Positions 33,420-43,278 of a DNA stretch of 64,000 bases are shown one piece after another. Numbering within the stretch: position 1 is the first letter of the stretch; each line of letters starts with the position of its first letter. The notes below the pieces were generated by a model, which saw nothing but the letters and a program-made list of their open reading frames with translations, searched no databases and had not been told where the DNA came from. The position numbers and the translations under genes are program-made. The stretch is from assembly GCF_017377775.1 (NCBI RefSeq), contig NZ_JAFVLN010000001.1, positions 1,178,001 through 1,242,000 on the forward strand, in the 5' to 3' direction. This DNA is from Streptomyces sp. VRA16 Mangrove soil (GTDB lineage Bacteria; Actinomycetota; Actinomycetes; Streptomycetales; Streptomycetaceae).

Positions 33420-34943
33420 TCAGAGCACCGGTGCCTGGATCGTGACGAACGAATGCGGCGGCACCGTCAGCGCGAGGCCCCCGTCCGCGACCTTCAGCCC
33501 GTCGAACTCCCGCGGCGCCACCGCCGCCTGCGCCTGCGGGGTGTTGTGGTCCTGGAGCCGCCCCGCGGTCAGCAGGCGGGCCTGCGGCTCGCCGATCGTG
33601 CCGCCGCGCAGATCGATGACGAGCTCGGCCGCCTCGTCGGCGTCCAGGTTGGTGACGGAGACGAGGAAGGAGCCGTCCTTGACACTCGCCGACGCCGACA
33701 CGGTCGCCAACTCCGTCCCGTCCACGGACCGTTCGGTGTTCTCGCCCCGCAGGTGCACGGCGAGGGAGGTCGCGTCCTGGTGGCCCTTGTTCATCTCGAA
33801 GACGTGGTACGTGGGTGTCAGCACCAGCGCTTCGGTGTCCGGGTCGGTGAGGATCATGGCCTGGAGGACGTTCACCGTCTGCGCGATGTTCGCCATGTGC
33901 AGCCGGGCCGCGTGCTTGTGGAAGATGTCGAAGTGCAGGCTCGCCACGAGCGCGTCGCGCAGCGTGTTCTGCTGGAACAGGAACCCGGGGTTGGTCCCCG
34001 GCTCCACGTCCCACCAGGTGCCCCACTCGTCCAGGACCAGACCGACGGTTCGCCCCGGGTCGTAGACGTCCATGACCCGCGCGTGCCCGGTGAGGATCTC
34101 GTCGGTCCGCTGCGCCGCGACCATCGTCCGGTAGTAGTCGTCCCGGTCGAAGTCGAGCGCGCTGCCCTTCGCCTCCCACGGCCCGGCCAGCGTGTAGTGG
34201 TGGACGGAGATGCCCTGGAAGAAGTTCTTCGGAGTGGCGTCGCAGCCGAAGCAGCTGATCTGCTGCATCAGCGTCTGGGTCCACTCGTAGTCGGCGTCGG
34301 AGGCCCCCGAGGCGATCCGGTACAGCTTGTTGTCGCCGTGGTCACGGCAGTAGGTGGCGTACTGACGGGCGAGATCCGCGGAGTACTCGGCGCGCATGTT
34401 GCCGCCGCAGCCCCAGGTCTCGTTGCCGATGCCCCAGTACTTCACCCGCCACGGCTCGTCGCGGCCGTTGGCCTTGCGCAGCCGCACCATGGGGCTGTCG
34501 CCGTCGCGGGTCAGGTACTCGACCCACTCGCTCATCTCGCGGACGGTGCCGGATCCGACGTTTCCGCTGATGTAGGGCTCGGTGCCGAGGAGTTCGCACA
34601 GCGCCATGAACTCGTGGGTGCCGAAGCTGTTGTCCTCCTCGACGTTGCCCCAGTGCGTGTTGACCATCCGGGGGCGGTCCTCGCGCGGGCCGATGCCGTC
34701 CCTCCAGTGGTACTCGTCGGCGAAACACCCGCCGGGCCAGCGCAGGTTGGGGATGTCCAGAGCGCGCAGCGCCTCGACGACGTCGAGACGGATGCCGCCC
34801 TCGTTCGGGACCGACGAGTCCTCGCCGACCCAGAAACCGCCGTAGATGCAGCGGCCCAGGTGCTCGGCGAAGTGGCCGTACAGATGGCGGCTGATCGTCG
34901 GGCCGGGGATGTCCAGGTTGATGACCGCAGTGGCTCGGGGCAC
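33420..34943 (-). CDS. GH51 alpha-L-arabinofuranosidase, intracellular
   Basis: A 507-residue enzyme that matches GH51 throughout: [20 protein letters not shown] near the start, [20 protein letters not shown], the acid/base Glu175 in [12 protein letters not shown] and the nucleophile Glu306 in VLDEWGTWW. It releases L-arabinofuranose from arabino-oligosaccharides in the cytosol (no signal peptide). GTG 34943 follows GGAGAG at six to seven bases. It is the first gene of the leftward unit and shares its promoter region with the divergent sugar importer. Confidence 0.93.
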   Translation of the reverse strand: MPRATAVINLDIPGPTISRHLYGHFAEHLGRCIYGGFWVGEDSSVPNEGGIRLDVVEALRALDIPNLRWPGGCFADEYHWRDGIGPREDRPRMVNTHWGNVEEDNSFGTHEFMALCELLGTEPYISGNVGSGTVREMSEWVEYLTRDGDSPMVRLRKANGRDEPWRVKYWGIGNETWGCGGNMRAEYSADLARQYATYCRDHGDNKLYRIASGASDADYEWTQTLMQQISCFGCDATPKNFFQGISVHHYTLAGPWEAKGSALDFDRDDYYRTMVAAQRTDEILTGHARVMDVYDPGRTVGLVLDEWGTWWDVEPGTNPGFLFQQNTLRDALVASLHFDIFHKHAARLHMANIAQTVNVLQAMILTDPDTEALVLTPTYHVFEMNKGHQDATSLAVHLRGENTERSVDGTELATVSASASVKDGSFLVSVTNLDADEAAELVIDLRGGTIGEPQARLLTAGRLQDHNTPQAQAAVAPREFDGLKVADGGLALTVPPHSFVTIQAPVL

Positions 34944-35248
34944 GGGTGACTCTCCAACGGGCAAAGGCCGGTACAGGCAGACGTGTAGTGGGGGAGACGC
35001 GGTTTGTATCGATAAAAAGTGGCATCGGGGCACGGCGCCGTCAAGGGGCGTGACGGAATCGGCGGCCGGCTTGCCATGGACGCGCTCCCACGCCGCGCGC
35101 CCCGGCGACTCGCTGAGAACTCATGGGAAACAAGGGCTTGTCCGCGCATTAAAACGACGGTTAGTTTAACCGCCGCTCGAACCCCCGATTCCGGCCGTCG
35201 AGCCTTCTCACTGTGCGATCGCACACCTCACCAACGAAGGGCAGAGCC
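34944..35248. promoter_or_regulatory. Divergent promoter region with candidate operators
   Basis: This 305-base region drives the GH51-GH27-lacI unit leftward and the importer-GH35-ROK unit rightward. It contains three distinct palindromes: TATCGATA within TTGTATCGATAAAA (35004-35017), near the GH51 side; CGGTTA-GTT-TAACCG (35158-35172); and TGTGCGATCGCACA (35212-35225), which ends 23 bases before the importer start. The LacI and ROK proteins of the locus are the likely binders; which site belongs to which is not known. Confidence 0.6.
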
Positions 35249-36541
35249 ATGTCTGCTGACAGGGTCCAGTTGTCGCGCCGCGGATTCCTCGGGATGGGCG
35301 CGGGGGTCGCGGCGGGCGTCATCACGCTCACGGCCTGCGGCTCCGGCAGCGGCAGTTCGTCGGACTCCCCGCTCACCATGACCGTCTGGGGCGGCGACAC
35401 CGACCGCACGACCTACCAGAAGCGCATCGACCTGCTGGTCGAGAAGTACCCGCAGATGAAGGTCAAGCTGCAGCTGATCCCCTCCGACTCGTACGCGCAG
35501 AAGGTGCAGACGATGATCGCGGGAGGCAGCGGCCCGGACATCATGCAGGTCGCCGAGAGCGTCAACACGTACTCCAGCAAGAACCAGCTCCTGCCCCTCG
35601 ACGACCTGGTCAAGAAGGCGGGACTCGACCTGGAGAAGCAGTTCGGCCCGGTCGGCACCATCTACGCGTACGAGGACAAGACGTACGCGATACCGGACCG
35701 CTCGGGCGCGATCATCGTCTACTACAACAAGGATCTCTACGACAAGAAGGGCATCAAGGCGCCCACCGCTGACTGGACCTGGGACGACGCGCTCGACGCC
35801 TTCAAGGAGCTCACGGTCCCCGGAAAGCAGTGGGGCTACGGCGGCGCCGAGTGGTTCCCGCAGTGGTGGAGCCTCGCCTACCAGAACGGCGGCACCATCA
35901 TCGATGCCGACGGCCGCCCCGCCGTCGACAGCGACGAGGTCGTGGAGGCGCTCCAGTGGGCCGGTGACCTGGTCTTCAAGCACAAGGTGGTGCCGAGCAA
36001 GGCGGACTACGCCGACATGGGCTCCGAGGTCGGCGCCGACCAGGCGTTCCCGCTGCAGAAGATCGCCACGCACGCCAACGGCTTCTGGGTCATCGCCGGC
36101 GTCGCCGACGCCACGTTCGCCTGGGACATCGCGCCGATCTGGCAGGGCAAGAAGCAGGCCGTCTCCGCGTTCGGCAGCGGTCTCGCCATCTCGCGTACGT
36201 GCAAGCAGCGCGACAACGCCTTCAAGGCCATCCAGTTCCTCACCGCCGCCACCGCGCAGAAGGAGATCATCGACGCCGGCGAGGACGTGCCGGCCAGCCT
36301 GGAGGTGCAGCAGAGCCAGGCGTTCCTCAAGCCGTCGTGGATGAAGACCGACATCGACATGGCCGCGTTCGGCGAGTCCAGCGACTTCATCTTCCGCGCG
36401 CCGTTCATCCCCGAGTACACCGAGATGACCTCGGCCATCGACTCCAACCTCGCCGACTTCTGGCTCGGCAAGGAGAGCGCCAAGAAGGCGCTGACCTCCC
36501 TCCAGAAGGACCTCGAGTCCATCGTCAAGTCCGCGGGATGA
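35249..36541 (+). CDS. Sugar ABC transporter substrate-binding lipoprotein, Tat type
   Basis: A 430-residue family 1 solute-binding protein. The N terminus has a twin-arginine motif (QLSRRGFLGMG) and a lipobox (TLTACGS), so it is exported folded and anchored by lipid to the outer face of the membrane. The mature part shows TMTVWGGDTDRTTYQKRIDL, GGSGPDIMQVAESVN and YAIPDRSGAIIVYYNKDLYD. GAAGGG lies before ATG 35249. It starts the importer operon; the sugar is probably an arabinose/galactose oligosaccharide, judged from the enzymes around it. Confidence 0.92.
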   Translation: MSADRVQLSRRGFLGMGAGVAAGVITLTACGSGSGSSSDSPLTMTVWGGDTDRTTYQKRIDLLVEKYPQMKVKLQLIPSDSYAQKVQTMIAGGSGPDIMQVAESVNTYSSKNQLLPLDDLVKKAGLDLEKQFGPVGTIYAYEDKTYAIPDRSGAIIVYYNKDLYDKKGIKAPTADWTWDDALDAFKELTVPGKQWGYGGAEWFPQWWSLAYQNGGTIIDADGRPAVDSDEVVEALQWAGDLVFKHKVVPSKADYADMGSEVGADQAFPLQKIATHANGFWVIAGVADATFAWDIAPIWQGKKQAVSAFGSGLAISRTCKQRDNAFKAIQFLTAATAQKEIIDAGEDVPASLEVQQSQAFLKPSWMKTDIDMAAFGESSDFIFRAPFIPEYTEMTSAIDSNLADFWLGKESAKKALTSLQKDLESIVKSAG

Positions 36542-36547
36542 CCGGCC

Positions 36548-37468
36548 ATGGCGACGACTCCCAAGCCGGCCTCACGACGGCGGCGCCGTGAGGCGCTCTG
36601 GTTCTATCTCTTCGTCTCGCCGTGGGTGATCGGATTCCTGGTCTTCCTGCTCGGACCGATGATCGCGTCGATGTACTACTCGCTCACCGACTGGGACTCG
36701 TTCACCGCGCCCCAGTGGGTCGGCTTCAAGAACTACGTCACGCTGCTCACCGACGATCCCCGCTTCTGGCAGGCCCTGTGGCACACCTTCTCCTACGCGG
36801 CGATCTCGGTCCCGCTGGGTCTGGTGCTCGGCCTGTGGCTGGCGAACCTGCTCAACAAGCAAGTACGCGCACGGAAGTTGCTGCGCACGCTGATCTACCT
36901 GCCGACCCTCGTCCCGCTCGTCGCCACCGCGATGATCTTCCGTCAGGTGCTCGCGCCGAACGGACCGCTCAACGACGCGCTCGGCCTGATCGGCATCTCC
37001 GGTCCTGACTGGCTGCTCGACGGATCCTGGGCCACCCCCGCCCTGATCGTGATGTCGGCATGGAGCGCGGGCAGCGCGACGGTCCTGCTGCTCGCCGCCA
37101 TGAAGGGCATCCCCAAGGAGCTGTACGAGGCCGCGGAGGTCGACGGGGCGGGCCCGGTCCGGCAGTTCTGGAGCGTCACGCTGCCGCACCTCACCCCGAT
37201 CATCTTCTTCAACCTGATCATGGGCCTGATCGGCGCGTTCCAGGTCTTCGCGCAGGTCTACATCCTCATCCCCAAGGGCAAGATGCGCGCCGCGTACGAC
37301 GGGGCCGAGACGATGGTGCCGTACCTCTTCGACGAGGCCTTCGGCAACTACCACATGGGCTACGCGTCGGCGATCTCCTGGCTGCTGTTCCTCGTGGTGC
37401 TCGGCTTCACGCTGATCGCGTTCCGCACCACCCGGCGCTGGGTGTTCTACGAAACAGAGGTGAAGTGA
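36548..37468 (+). CDS. Sugar ABC transporter permease, MalF type
   Basis: A 306-residue protein with six membrane segments, starting WFYLFVSPWVIGFLVFLLGP. The EAA loop that contacts the ATPase is ELYEAAEVDGAGPVRQFWSV. It is six bases after the binding-protein stop and its TGA shares one base with the ATG of the next permease. No ATPase gene is present in the operon; a shared MsiK-type ATPase, usual in Streptomyces, is the likely energy source (family knowledge). Confidence 0.93.
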   Translation: MATTPKPASRRRRREALWFYLFVSPWVIGFLVFLLGPMIASMYYSLTDWDSFTAPQWVGFKNYVTLLTDDPRFWQALWHTFSYAAISVPLGLVLGLWLANLLNKQVRARKLLRTLIYLPTLVPLVATAMIFRQVLAPNGPLNDALGLIGISGPDWLLDGSWATPALIVMSAWSAGSATVLLLAAMKGIPKELYEAAEVDGAGPVRQFWSVTLPHLTPIIFFNLIMGLIGAFQVFAQVYILIPKGKMRAAYDGAETMVPYLFDEAFGNYHMGYASAISWLLFLVVLGFTLIAFRTTRRWVFYETEVK

Positions 37469-38406
37469 TGGCCGGTCTCCTGACGAGCACGGCGCCGCAG
37501 CGGCAGAAGGACGCCAACCCCGCGCCGCGCAACGCCCGCCCGGGGCGGGGCCCCGGCACCGTCCGGGCGTTCCGGGCCACCCCGTTCACGTACGCGACGC
37601 TGATCGTCGTCGCGGCGGTCCTGACGGCGCCGCTGGTCTTCGTCGCCTCGATCGCGCTGTCCAGCGACGCGACGGTGAACACCAACTCGTTCACACTGTT
37701 CCCCACCCAGTTCCACTGGGAGAACTTCAGCCGGGTCTTCAGCACCGAACTGCCGATGGGCCGCTTCCTGATCAACTCGGCGATCATCTCGCTGTGTTCG
37801 GTCGCCGGACAGATGCTCAGCAGCGGCCTCGTCGGCTACGCCTTCGCCCGCCTGCGCGCCCCCGGCAAGAACGCCCTGTTCCTCATCGTCATCGCGACGA
37901 TGATGATCCCGACGCAGATCACGATGATCCCCCAGTTCATCCTCTTCAGGGACCTGGGCTGGGTGAACACCTATCTGCCGCTGATCATCCCGAACTTCTT
38001 CTCCAACGCCTTCAACGTCTTCCTGGTACGGCAGTTCGTCTCCCGGCTGCCCAGCCAGCTCGACGAGGCGGCCATGGTCGACGGACTCGGCTTCTTCGGG
38101 ATCTACCGGCGCATCATGCTGCCCATGCTCTGGCCGGTCCTCATCGCGATCGGCATCTTCACCCTGACCCACACCTGGGGTGACTTCATGGGCCCGCTGA
38201 TCTATCTGAACGACGAGTCCAAGATGCCGCTGTCGCTGGGCATCCAGTACATCACCAGCACCTCGGGAGCCGGCCAGGCGCCGCCGTGGAACCTGGTGAT
38301 GGTCGGCTCGGTCCTGCTGGCCGTCCCCATGATCATCGTCTACTACCTGGGCCAGAAGTACCTGTACGAGATGGACATCAGCGGCGGAAGCGCGGGTGTG
38401 AAGTGA
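37468..38406 (+). CDS. Sugar ABC transporter permease, MalG type
   Basis: A 312-residue protein with a cytosolic N-terminal tail (about 35 residues) and six membrane segments. The EAA loop is QLDEAAMVDGLGFFGIYRRI. A large periplasmic-type loop (NTNSFTLFPTQFHWENFSRV) follows the first segment, as in MalG proteins. It forms the channel with the preceding permease. Its stop overlaps the GH35 start by four bases (GTGA). Confidence 0.93.
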   Translation: MAGLLTSTAPQRQKDANPAPRNARPGRGPGTVRAFRATPFTYATLIVVAAVLTAPLVFVASIALSSDATVNTNSFTLFPTQFHWENFSRVFSTELPMGRFLINSAIISLCSVAGQMLSSGLVGYAFARLRAPGKNALFLIVIATMMIPTQITMIPQFILFRDLGWVNTYLPLIIPNFFSNAFNVFLVRQFVSRLPSQLDEAAMVDGLGFFGIYRRIMLPMLWPVLIAIGIFTLTHTWGDFMGPLIYLNDESKMPLSLGIQYITSTSGAGQAPPWNLVMVGSVLLAVPMIIVYYLGQKYLYEMDISGGSAGVK

Positions 38407-40928
38407 AAGAGATCGCCCTGGACGGTTCGGGGATCCGTATCGACGGCGAACCCCGCACCCTGCTCTGCGCGTCCCTGTTCTACTTCCGGCTGCCGCGCGA
38501 ACAGTGGCGGGCCCGCCTGGAACAGGTCCGCGACTCCGGTTACACGTGCGTGGACGTGTATCTCCCCTGGAACTTCCACGAGCCGACGCCGGGGGAGTGG
38601 ACCTTCGAGGGACGGCGCGACGTCGCCGCCTTCCTCGACCTCGCCCACGAGACGGGCCTGTACGTCATCGCACGCCCCGGCCCGTACATCTGCTCCGAGT
38701 GGGACGGCGGCGCACTGCCCGCATGGCTGGGCCTCGAACCGGAGTTGAGGGTCCGTCAGAACGAACCGCGGTACCTCGCCGAGGTGGCGAAGTGGTTCGA
38801 CCGGGTGCTGCCGCTGATCGCCGAGCGCCAGTACCCGGCGGGCGGCCCGGTCGTCATGGTGCAGCTGGAGAACGAGCTCGACTTCTTCGACTGCGCCGAC
38901 CGCACCGGATACCTGACCGCCTTGCGCGACATGGCCACGGCCCACGGCATCACCGTGCCGCTGGTCGCCTGCGCGGGCCAGGGCGACATCGCGGGGGCGA
39001 CGGGCGATGTCCCCGGCGTCGTACCGGCGTGCAACTTCTACCCCGACGACGACTCCCCGTACATCGAGGAGGAGGCCCGCCACTACGCCGACGTCCTCGG
39101 CGCCCGTGACCTCCCCCTCCTCGTCACGGAGACGAACCGCCGCCACCGCACCCTGCGCCGCCTGCTGGCGAGCGGCGCCTCGCTGATCGCCCCCTATCTC
39201 CAGTCGTCCGGCTGGAACTTCGGGTACACCCCGTCCACCGGGAACTGGGGCGAGCCGGGCAACTTCATGAGCCACGGCTACGACTTCGGCGGCTACGTCT
39301 CCTCTACGGGGGCCGCCCGCCCGGAGCACGCCGAGGCCCGACTGCTCGCGAGGGTCGTCGAGGCGTACGGGGAGCGCCTGGCCGGTGCGCGGGCGGCGGC
39401 GTCCCCGGCCATGATCACCTGCGACTTCCCGACGAGCTCGGTGCACGGCGTGCTCGCGCTGGAGGGCGGCGGACACCTGGTCGCCGTACCGCACCTGGGC
39501 ACCGACCGGCCGGGCCGGGCCGTGGTCGACGGCGTGGAGGTCGCCGTCGCCGCGGACAGCTGTCCGCTGATGGCGGTGGACGTCCCCGTCGGCTCCACCG
39601 TCGTGAACCTCGCGTCGGCCGATCTGGTGGAGGCCACGGACCACACGCTCGTGTTCGCCTCCGCGGTCCCGGTCACCGTGATCGTGGACGGGACACGGGT
39701 GGACCTCCCGGCACCGGCCGAGGGGCGCGCCACACACGCGGTGGTCGGCGGACTGACGCTGTCGGCGGTGGCACCCGAGAAGGTGGCGACGGCACCCGAC
39801 GTACCACGGCGCGAGGCCGTGCGGACGGTACGTCGCAGGGAAGAGACGGCGCCCGAGCGACGGGCGGGCCGGCACAGCCACCCCCCGACCCTGGAGTCAC
39901 TGGGCGCCTACCGGGGCCGCGGCACCTACCGGAGCACCTCCGACCTCGATCTCACGGACGCGGACGCCCTGCTGCTGACCGGCGCGGCCGACATCGTCGA
40001 CCTGACGATCGCGGGCCGCGTCCGTCCCACGATCGCCGGATTCGGGGCGGCCGAGCGCATCGACGTACGGGACGTGACCGGCACGGCCGCCGTCGAGGCC
40101 ACCGTCGAGATCTGGGGCCACGCCAACTTCGACGACGCCCGGCTGCCCGCGCTCGGGCTCGGCGCGCCACGGGGCCTCGGCACGCTGTGGACGATCCGGG
40201 CGACGCGTGACGTCTCGGCGCTGTGGCGGGTCACCGACCACTGGGCGGGCGAGCCGACACCGTTGCGCGTACTCGGCGGCTGGAGCAGCACGCGCGTGGG
40301 CGTCCCGCTCACGTACGCCCGCGACGTCTCGTTGCCCGGTCAGGGGGCGCTCCACCTGCAAGGACTGACGACGCCGGTCCGGGTCGCGCTGGACGGCGAC
40401 GCACCACGCACCGTCCACGCCGAGAACCCCTGGCTGCTGCTGCCCGAGGGCACCCACACGGTCGCGGTGACCCTCCCGCACGACCCGAGCGGCGCCCGGC
40501 CGACCGCCGAACTGCTCACGCTGGAACCGGTGACGGACTGGACCTGCACGGTCCAGGACGACGCACAGCTGGCGGAGTTCGCCGCTCGGCGGACGGCGAC
40601 GCACCCGCTCGACCTGCCGCTCACCCTGAGGCCGGGTGAGGAGGCGTGGCTGGAGGTCGACCTGCCGCCGGGGGACAGCGGCCGGCTGCTGCGCGTCGAC
40701 GGGGACCACATCCGCGTCACGGGATGGGCGGACGACGCGGACGGCTCGGCCCCCGAGTGCATCGGCCGGATCTGGGTGGGGGGCGACCGACCCGCCTTCT
40801 CCGGCGGTGACCCCGACGCGCTCTGGCTCCCGTCAGGCTGGTCGAACCCGAGACTGCTGATCAGGGGACTCGCAGGGAAGGAGGAGGCGGAGCTACGTAG
40901 GCTGTGGCTCGAGCATCTGGACGACTGA
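38403..40928 (+). CDS. GH35 beta-galactosidase, intracellular
   Basis: An 841-residue enzyme. The GH35 barrel occupies about residues 1-330, with FYFRLPREQWRARLEQVRDS, YLPWNFHEPTPGEW, RPGPYICSEWDGGALPAWL, the acid/base Glu158 in VQLENELDFF and a candidate nucleophile Glu243 in LLVTETNRR. The remaining 500 residues are beta-rich and include jelly-roll-like segments usual for the family. There is no signal peptide, so it trims imported beta-galactosides. Translational coupling to the permease ties it to the importer. Confidence 0.9.
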   Translation: MKEIALDGSGIRIDGEPRTLLCASLFYFRLPREQWRARLEQVRDSGYTCVDVYLPWNFHEPTPGEWTFEGRRDVAAFLDLAHETGLYVIARPGPYICSEWDGGALPAWLGLEPELRVRQNEPRYLAEVAKWFDRVLPLIAERQYPAGGPVVMVQLENELDFFDCADRTGYLTALRDMATAHGITVPLVACAGQGDIAGATGDVPGVVPACNFYPDDDSPYIEEEARHYADVLGARDLPLLVTETNRRHRTLRRLLASGASLIAPYLQSSGWNFGYTPSTGNWGEPGNFMSHGYDFGGYVSSTGAARPEHAEARLLARVVEAYGERLAGARAAASPAMITCDFPTSSVHGVLALEGGGHLVAVPHLGTDRPGRAVVDGVEVAVAADSCPLMAVDVPVGSTVVNLASADLVEATDHTLVFASAVPVTVIVDGTRVDLPAPAEGRATHAVVGGLTLSAVAPEKVATAPDVPRREAVRTVRRREETAPERRAGRHSHPPTLESLGAYRGRGTYRSTSDLDLTDADALLLTGAADIVDLTIAGRVRPTIAGFGAAERIDVRDVTGTAAVEATVEIWGHANFDDARLPALGLGAPRGLGTLWTIRATRDVSALWRVTDHWAGEPTPLRVLGGWSSTRVGVPLTYARDVSLPGQGALHLQGLTTPVRVALDGDAPRTVHAENPWLLLPEGTHTVAVTLPHDPSGARPTAELLTLEPVTDWTCTVQDDAQLAEFAARRTATHPLDLPLTLRPGEEAWLEVDLPPGDSGRLLRVDGDHIRVTGWADDADGSAPECIGRIWVGGDRPAFSGGDPDALWLPSGWSNPRLLIRGLAGKEEAELRRLWLEHLDD

Positions 40929-40937
40929 GGGGGAACG

Positions 40938-42191
40938 GTGGCGCGCCGCACGGCTCGTGATCTTCGCAACGAGAACCGCTTCGAGGTTCTGCACGCACTC
41001 TTCGAGCGGGGGCCGTCGACCCGTCAGGAACTCACCCGGCACACCGGACTGAGCGCCGCCACGGTGGCGACGGTGGTCACCGAGTTCGTCGTCGAGGAGG
41101 TCCTGGAGATCGCCACGGTGGAGAAGAACACCGTGGGCCGGCCCTACGAGCGCCTTGCCATCAACCCCGTGCGCGGCCGCATCGTCGGCGTCGACGTGGC
41201 CGAGACCTACGTCGACGCCACGGTCTTCGACATGGCCCTCGGCGTGATGGGCCATGCCGAGGTCGCCCTCGACGAGTACAAGAACGACCCGGAGTACGTG
41301 GTCGACGGCATCACCCGCGTCGTGCGCGCCGCCCTGGACGACGCGGGGATCACCGATCCGGAGACCCTCCTGGGCGCGGGCGTCAGCCTGCCCGGCCACG
41401 TCCACCCCGATGCCGGCGTCTCCGTCTTCGCCCCCAACTGGGACTGGAACGACGTCCGCATCGAGGAACTCCTCGAAGCCGGCCTCGGCATCCCCGTCTA
41501 CGTCGACAATCCGCTGAAGGCCATCGCGGTGGCCGAGCTGTGGTTCGGCGCGGGCCGGGCGGCCGACAGCCTCGCCGTCGTCAACCTCGGCACGGGCGTC
41601 GGCGCCGGCGTCGCCATCGAGCGCAGCCTGATCAGGGGAGCCGCCAACAACGCGGGGGAATGGGGGCACACCCTCCTGCAGCTCGACGGCAGGCCCTGCC
41701 GCTGCGGGCGGCGCGGCTGCGTCGAGGCGTATCTCGGGGTCCACGGTCTGCAGATCACGCTCGCGGACATCGCCCCCGAGCATCCGGCCCTGCGCACGAC
41801 GGGACAGAGCGAGTTCGTCCAGGCGGTCGCCGCGGGCCTGGCGTCCGGCGAGCCCGACCCCGACCTGGCGACCCTCGTCGACCGCACCGCGCACTACCTG
41901 GCCGCGGCCCTTGGCGACCTCGTCAACCTCCTCGACATCCCCCGACTGACCCTGACCGGCTGGACGACCAGGGCCCTGGCTCCCTGGCTCGTCCCGGCCG
42001 TACGCGCCGAACTCCCCGCGCACGTCCTGCCGGGCTCGCGCGCGGACGTCACAGTGGCGGCGTCCGAGGTGCCGGGCAATCCGGTGGCCGTGGGCATGGC
42101 GGCGTTCGCCCTGGAACGGTTCCTGGTCACGCTCGGGCTCGCCGGTCCCGCGAGCAGCCGCCCGGTCCGGCGCAGAGCGGCGGACCGGTAG
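40938..42191 (+). CDS. ROK-family transcriptional regulator
   Basis: A 417-residue protein: a winged helix-turn-helix (NRFEVLHALFERGPSTRQEL and HTGLSAATVATVVTEF), then an actin-like sugar-kinase fold with GVDVAETYVDATVFD, the GEWGH motif and the zinc-binding CRCGRRGCVEAY (Cys254, 256, 261). Full ROK kinases have an ATP-binding DGGT-like motif; here LGTGVGAG is present instead, as in regulators. It begins nine bases after the GH35 stop, so the locus has two regulators, LacI on the left arm and ROK on the right. Confidence 0.9.
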   Translation: MARRTARDLRNENRFEVLHALFERGPSTRQELTRHTGLSAATVATVVTEFVVEEVLEIATVEKNTVGRPYERLAINPVRGRIVGVDVAETYVDATVFDMALGVMGHAEVALDEYKNDPEYVVDGITRVVRAALDDAGITDPETLLGAGVSLPGHVHPDAGVSVFAPNWDWNDVRIEELLEAGLGIPVYVDNPLKAIAVAELWFGAGRAADSLAVVNLGTGVGAGVAIERSLIRGAANNAGEWGHTLLQLDGRPCRCGRRGCVEAYLGVHGLQITLADIAPEHPALRTTGQSEFVQAVAAGLASGEPDPDLATLVDRTAHYLAAALGDLVNLLDIPRLTLTGWTTRALAPWLVPAVRAELPAHVLPGSRADVTVAASEVPGNPVAVGMAAFALERFLVTLGLAGPASSRPVRRRAADR

Positions 42192-42293
42192 CGGACACGC
42201 CGTCGAACGATGCGGTGGCCGCGCGGCGGATCGATGCGGCGGCGCGCCGCGCCGGTCTGTACGCGCACGGCCGACTCACGGAAGGCTGGTGCC

Positions 42294-42857
42294 ATGCGGA
42301 AACTGATCTACGGCATGAACGTGAGCCTCGACGGCTACATCGCGGCGCCCGGCGACGATCTCGGCTGGAGTGTGCCGAGCGACGAGCTGTTCCAGTTCTG
42401 GTCCGACCAACTGGAGGCGACCGGCCTGTCCCTGTACGGGCGCAAGCTGTGGCAGGTGATGAGCTCCCACTGGCCCACCGCCGACCGGCAGCCCGACGCC
42501 ACCCCGGCGGAGATCGCGTACGCGCGCCGCTGGCGGGACATGCCGAAGGCGGTGTTCTCCTCGACGACCGACAAGGTCGACTGGAACACCCGCCTGGTCA
42601 CCGGCGACGCGGTCACCGAGATCACCCGGCTCAAGGCAGAGGAGGGCGGCCCGATGGCCGTCGCAGGTGCGACGCTGGCCGGGGCGGCCCTGCGCGCCGG
42701 GCTGATCGACGAGTACCTGCTGCTCACCGCGCCGGTCCTGGTGGGCGGCGGCACACCGTTCTTCACCGCGGTGGACAGCTGGGTGAACCTGAACCTGGTG
42801 GAGACGCGGGCGTTTCCCGACGGCGTGCTCCTGACCCGCTACGAGACGAGGCGCTGA
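42294..42857 (+). CDS. Dihydrofolate reductase-like (RibD C-terminal) family protein
   Basis: A 187-residue protein of the RibD_C/DHFR-like group common in actinomycetes: KLIYGMNVSLDGYIAAPGDD at the start, LSLYGRKLWQVMSSHWP, a nucleotide-binding loop PMAVAGATLAGAALRAGLID, and LTAPVLVGGGTPFF near the end. Such proteins bind NADPH and reduce unknown substrates; they are not the housekeeping DHFR. GGAAGG lies eight bases before ATG 42294. It ends against an MFS remnant. Confidence 0.82.
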   Translation: MRKLIYGMNVSLDGYIAAPGDDLGWSVPSDELFQFWSDQLEATGLSLYGRKLWQVMSSHWPTADRQPDATPAEIAYARRWRDMPKAVFSSTTDKVDWNTRLVTGDAVTEITRLKAEEGGPMAVAGATLAGAALRAGLIDEYLLLTAPVLVGGGTPFFTAVDSWVNLNLVETRAFPDGVLLTRYETRR

Positions 42858-43253
42858 CCGAACCGCTCGTGCGACCGCCCCGCGGCCCGGCCACGGCCCA
42901 GCCGCGGGGCGGCGAGCGCTGCCGGCCGGGCGATGACGGCGGCGAGGACGAGACTGGCGCGCAGCCCGTGCTGGAGCCCGGCCGGGGCGGGGGACCAGTG
43001 CGCCGAAGACGGCGACGGCCAGGGCGCCGCCGAGCCGGCGGCTGGTGTTGAAAACGCCGCCGGCCGTACCGGTGCGCTCGGCAGGCACGTGCTCCAGGAG
43101 CAGTGCGGTGGTGGGAGGCCTGACCAGCGGCCCGGCCGGGACGAGCAGCAGCGCGCTCGCCCACAGCGGTACCGAGGACCCGCGGCGCGGTGAACCCGGC
43201 AGCACCGGCCTCGATCGCCGCGAACGTGAGCCGGCCCGTCGCGACGATCGCGG
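42850..43253 (-). pseudogene. Remnant of a DHA2-type MFS drug exporter
   Basis: Minus-strand frames carry scattered but recognisable pieces of the C-terminal half of a 14-helix MFS exporter: ATGRLTFAAIEAGAAGF then TAPRVL (43250-43170), LLVPAGPLVRPPTTALLLEH with VPAERTGTAGGVFNTSRRLG and GALAVAVFGALV in another frame, and SLVLAAVIA near the end. At least two frameshifts separate them and the N-terminal half is absent. It fills most of the 594-base gap between its neighbours. Confidence 0.7.
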
Positions 43254-43278
43254 TGACCTGACCTGACCTGACCCGACC
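43254..43278 (+). repeat. Short tandem repeat of TGACC
   Basis: Four perfect copies of TGACC (43254-43273) and a fifth variant (CGACC). It lies exactly at the upstream edge of the recognisable MFS remnant and may mark slippage in non-coding sequence. Confidence 0.7.
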
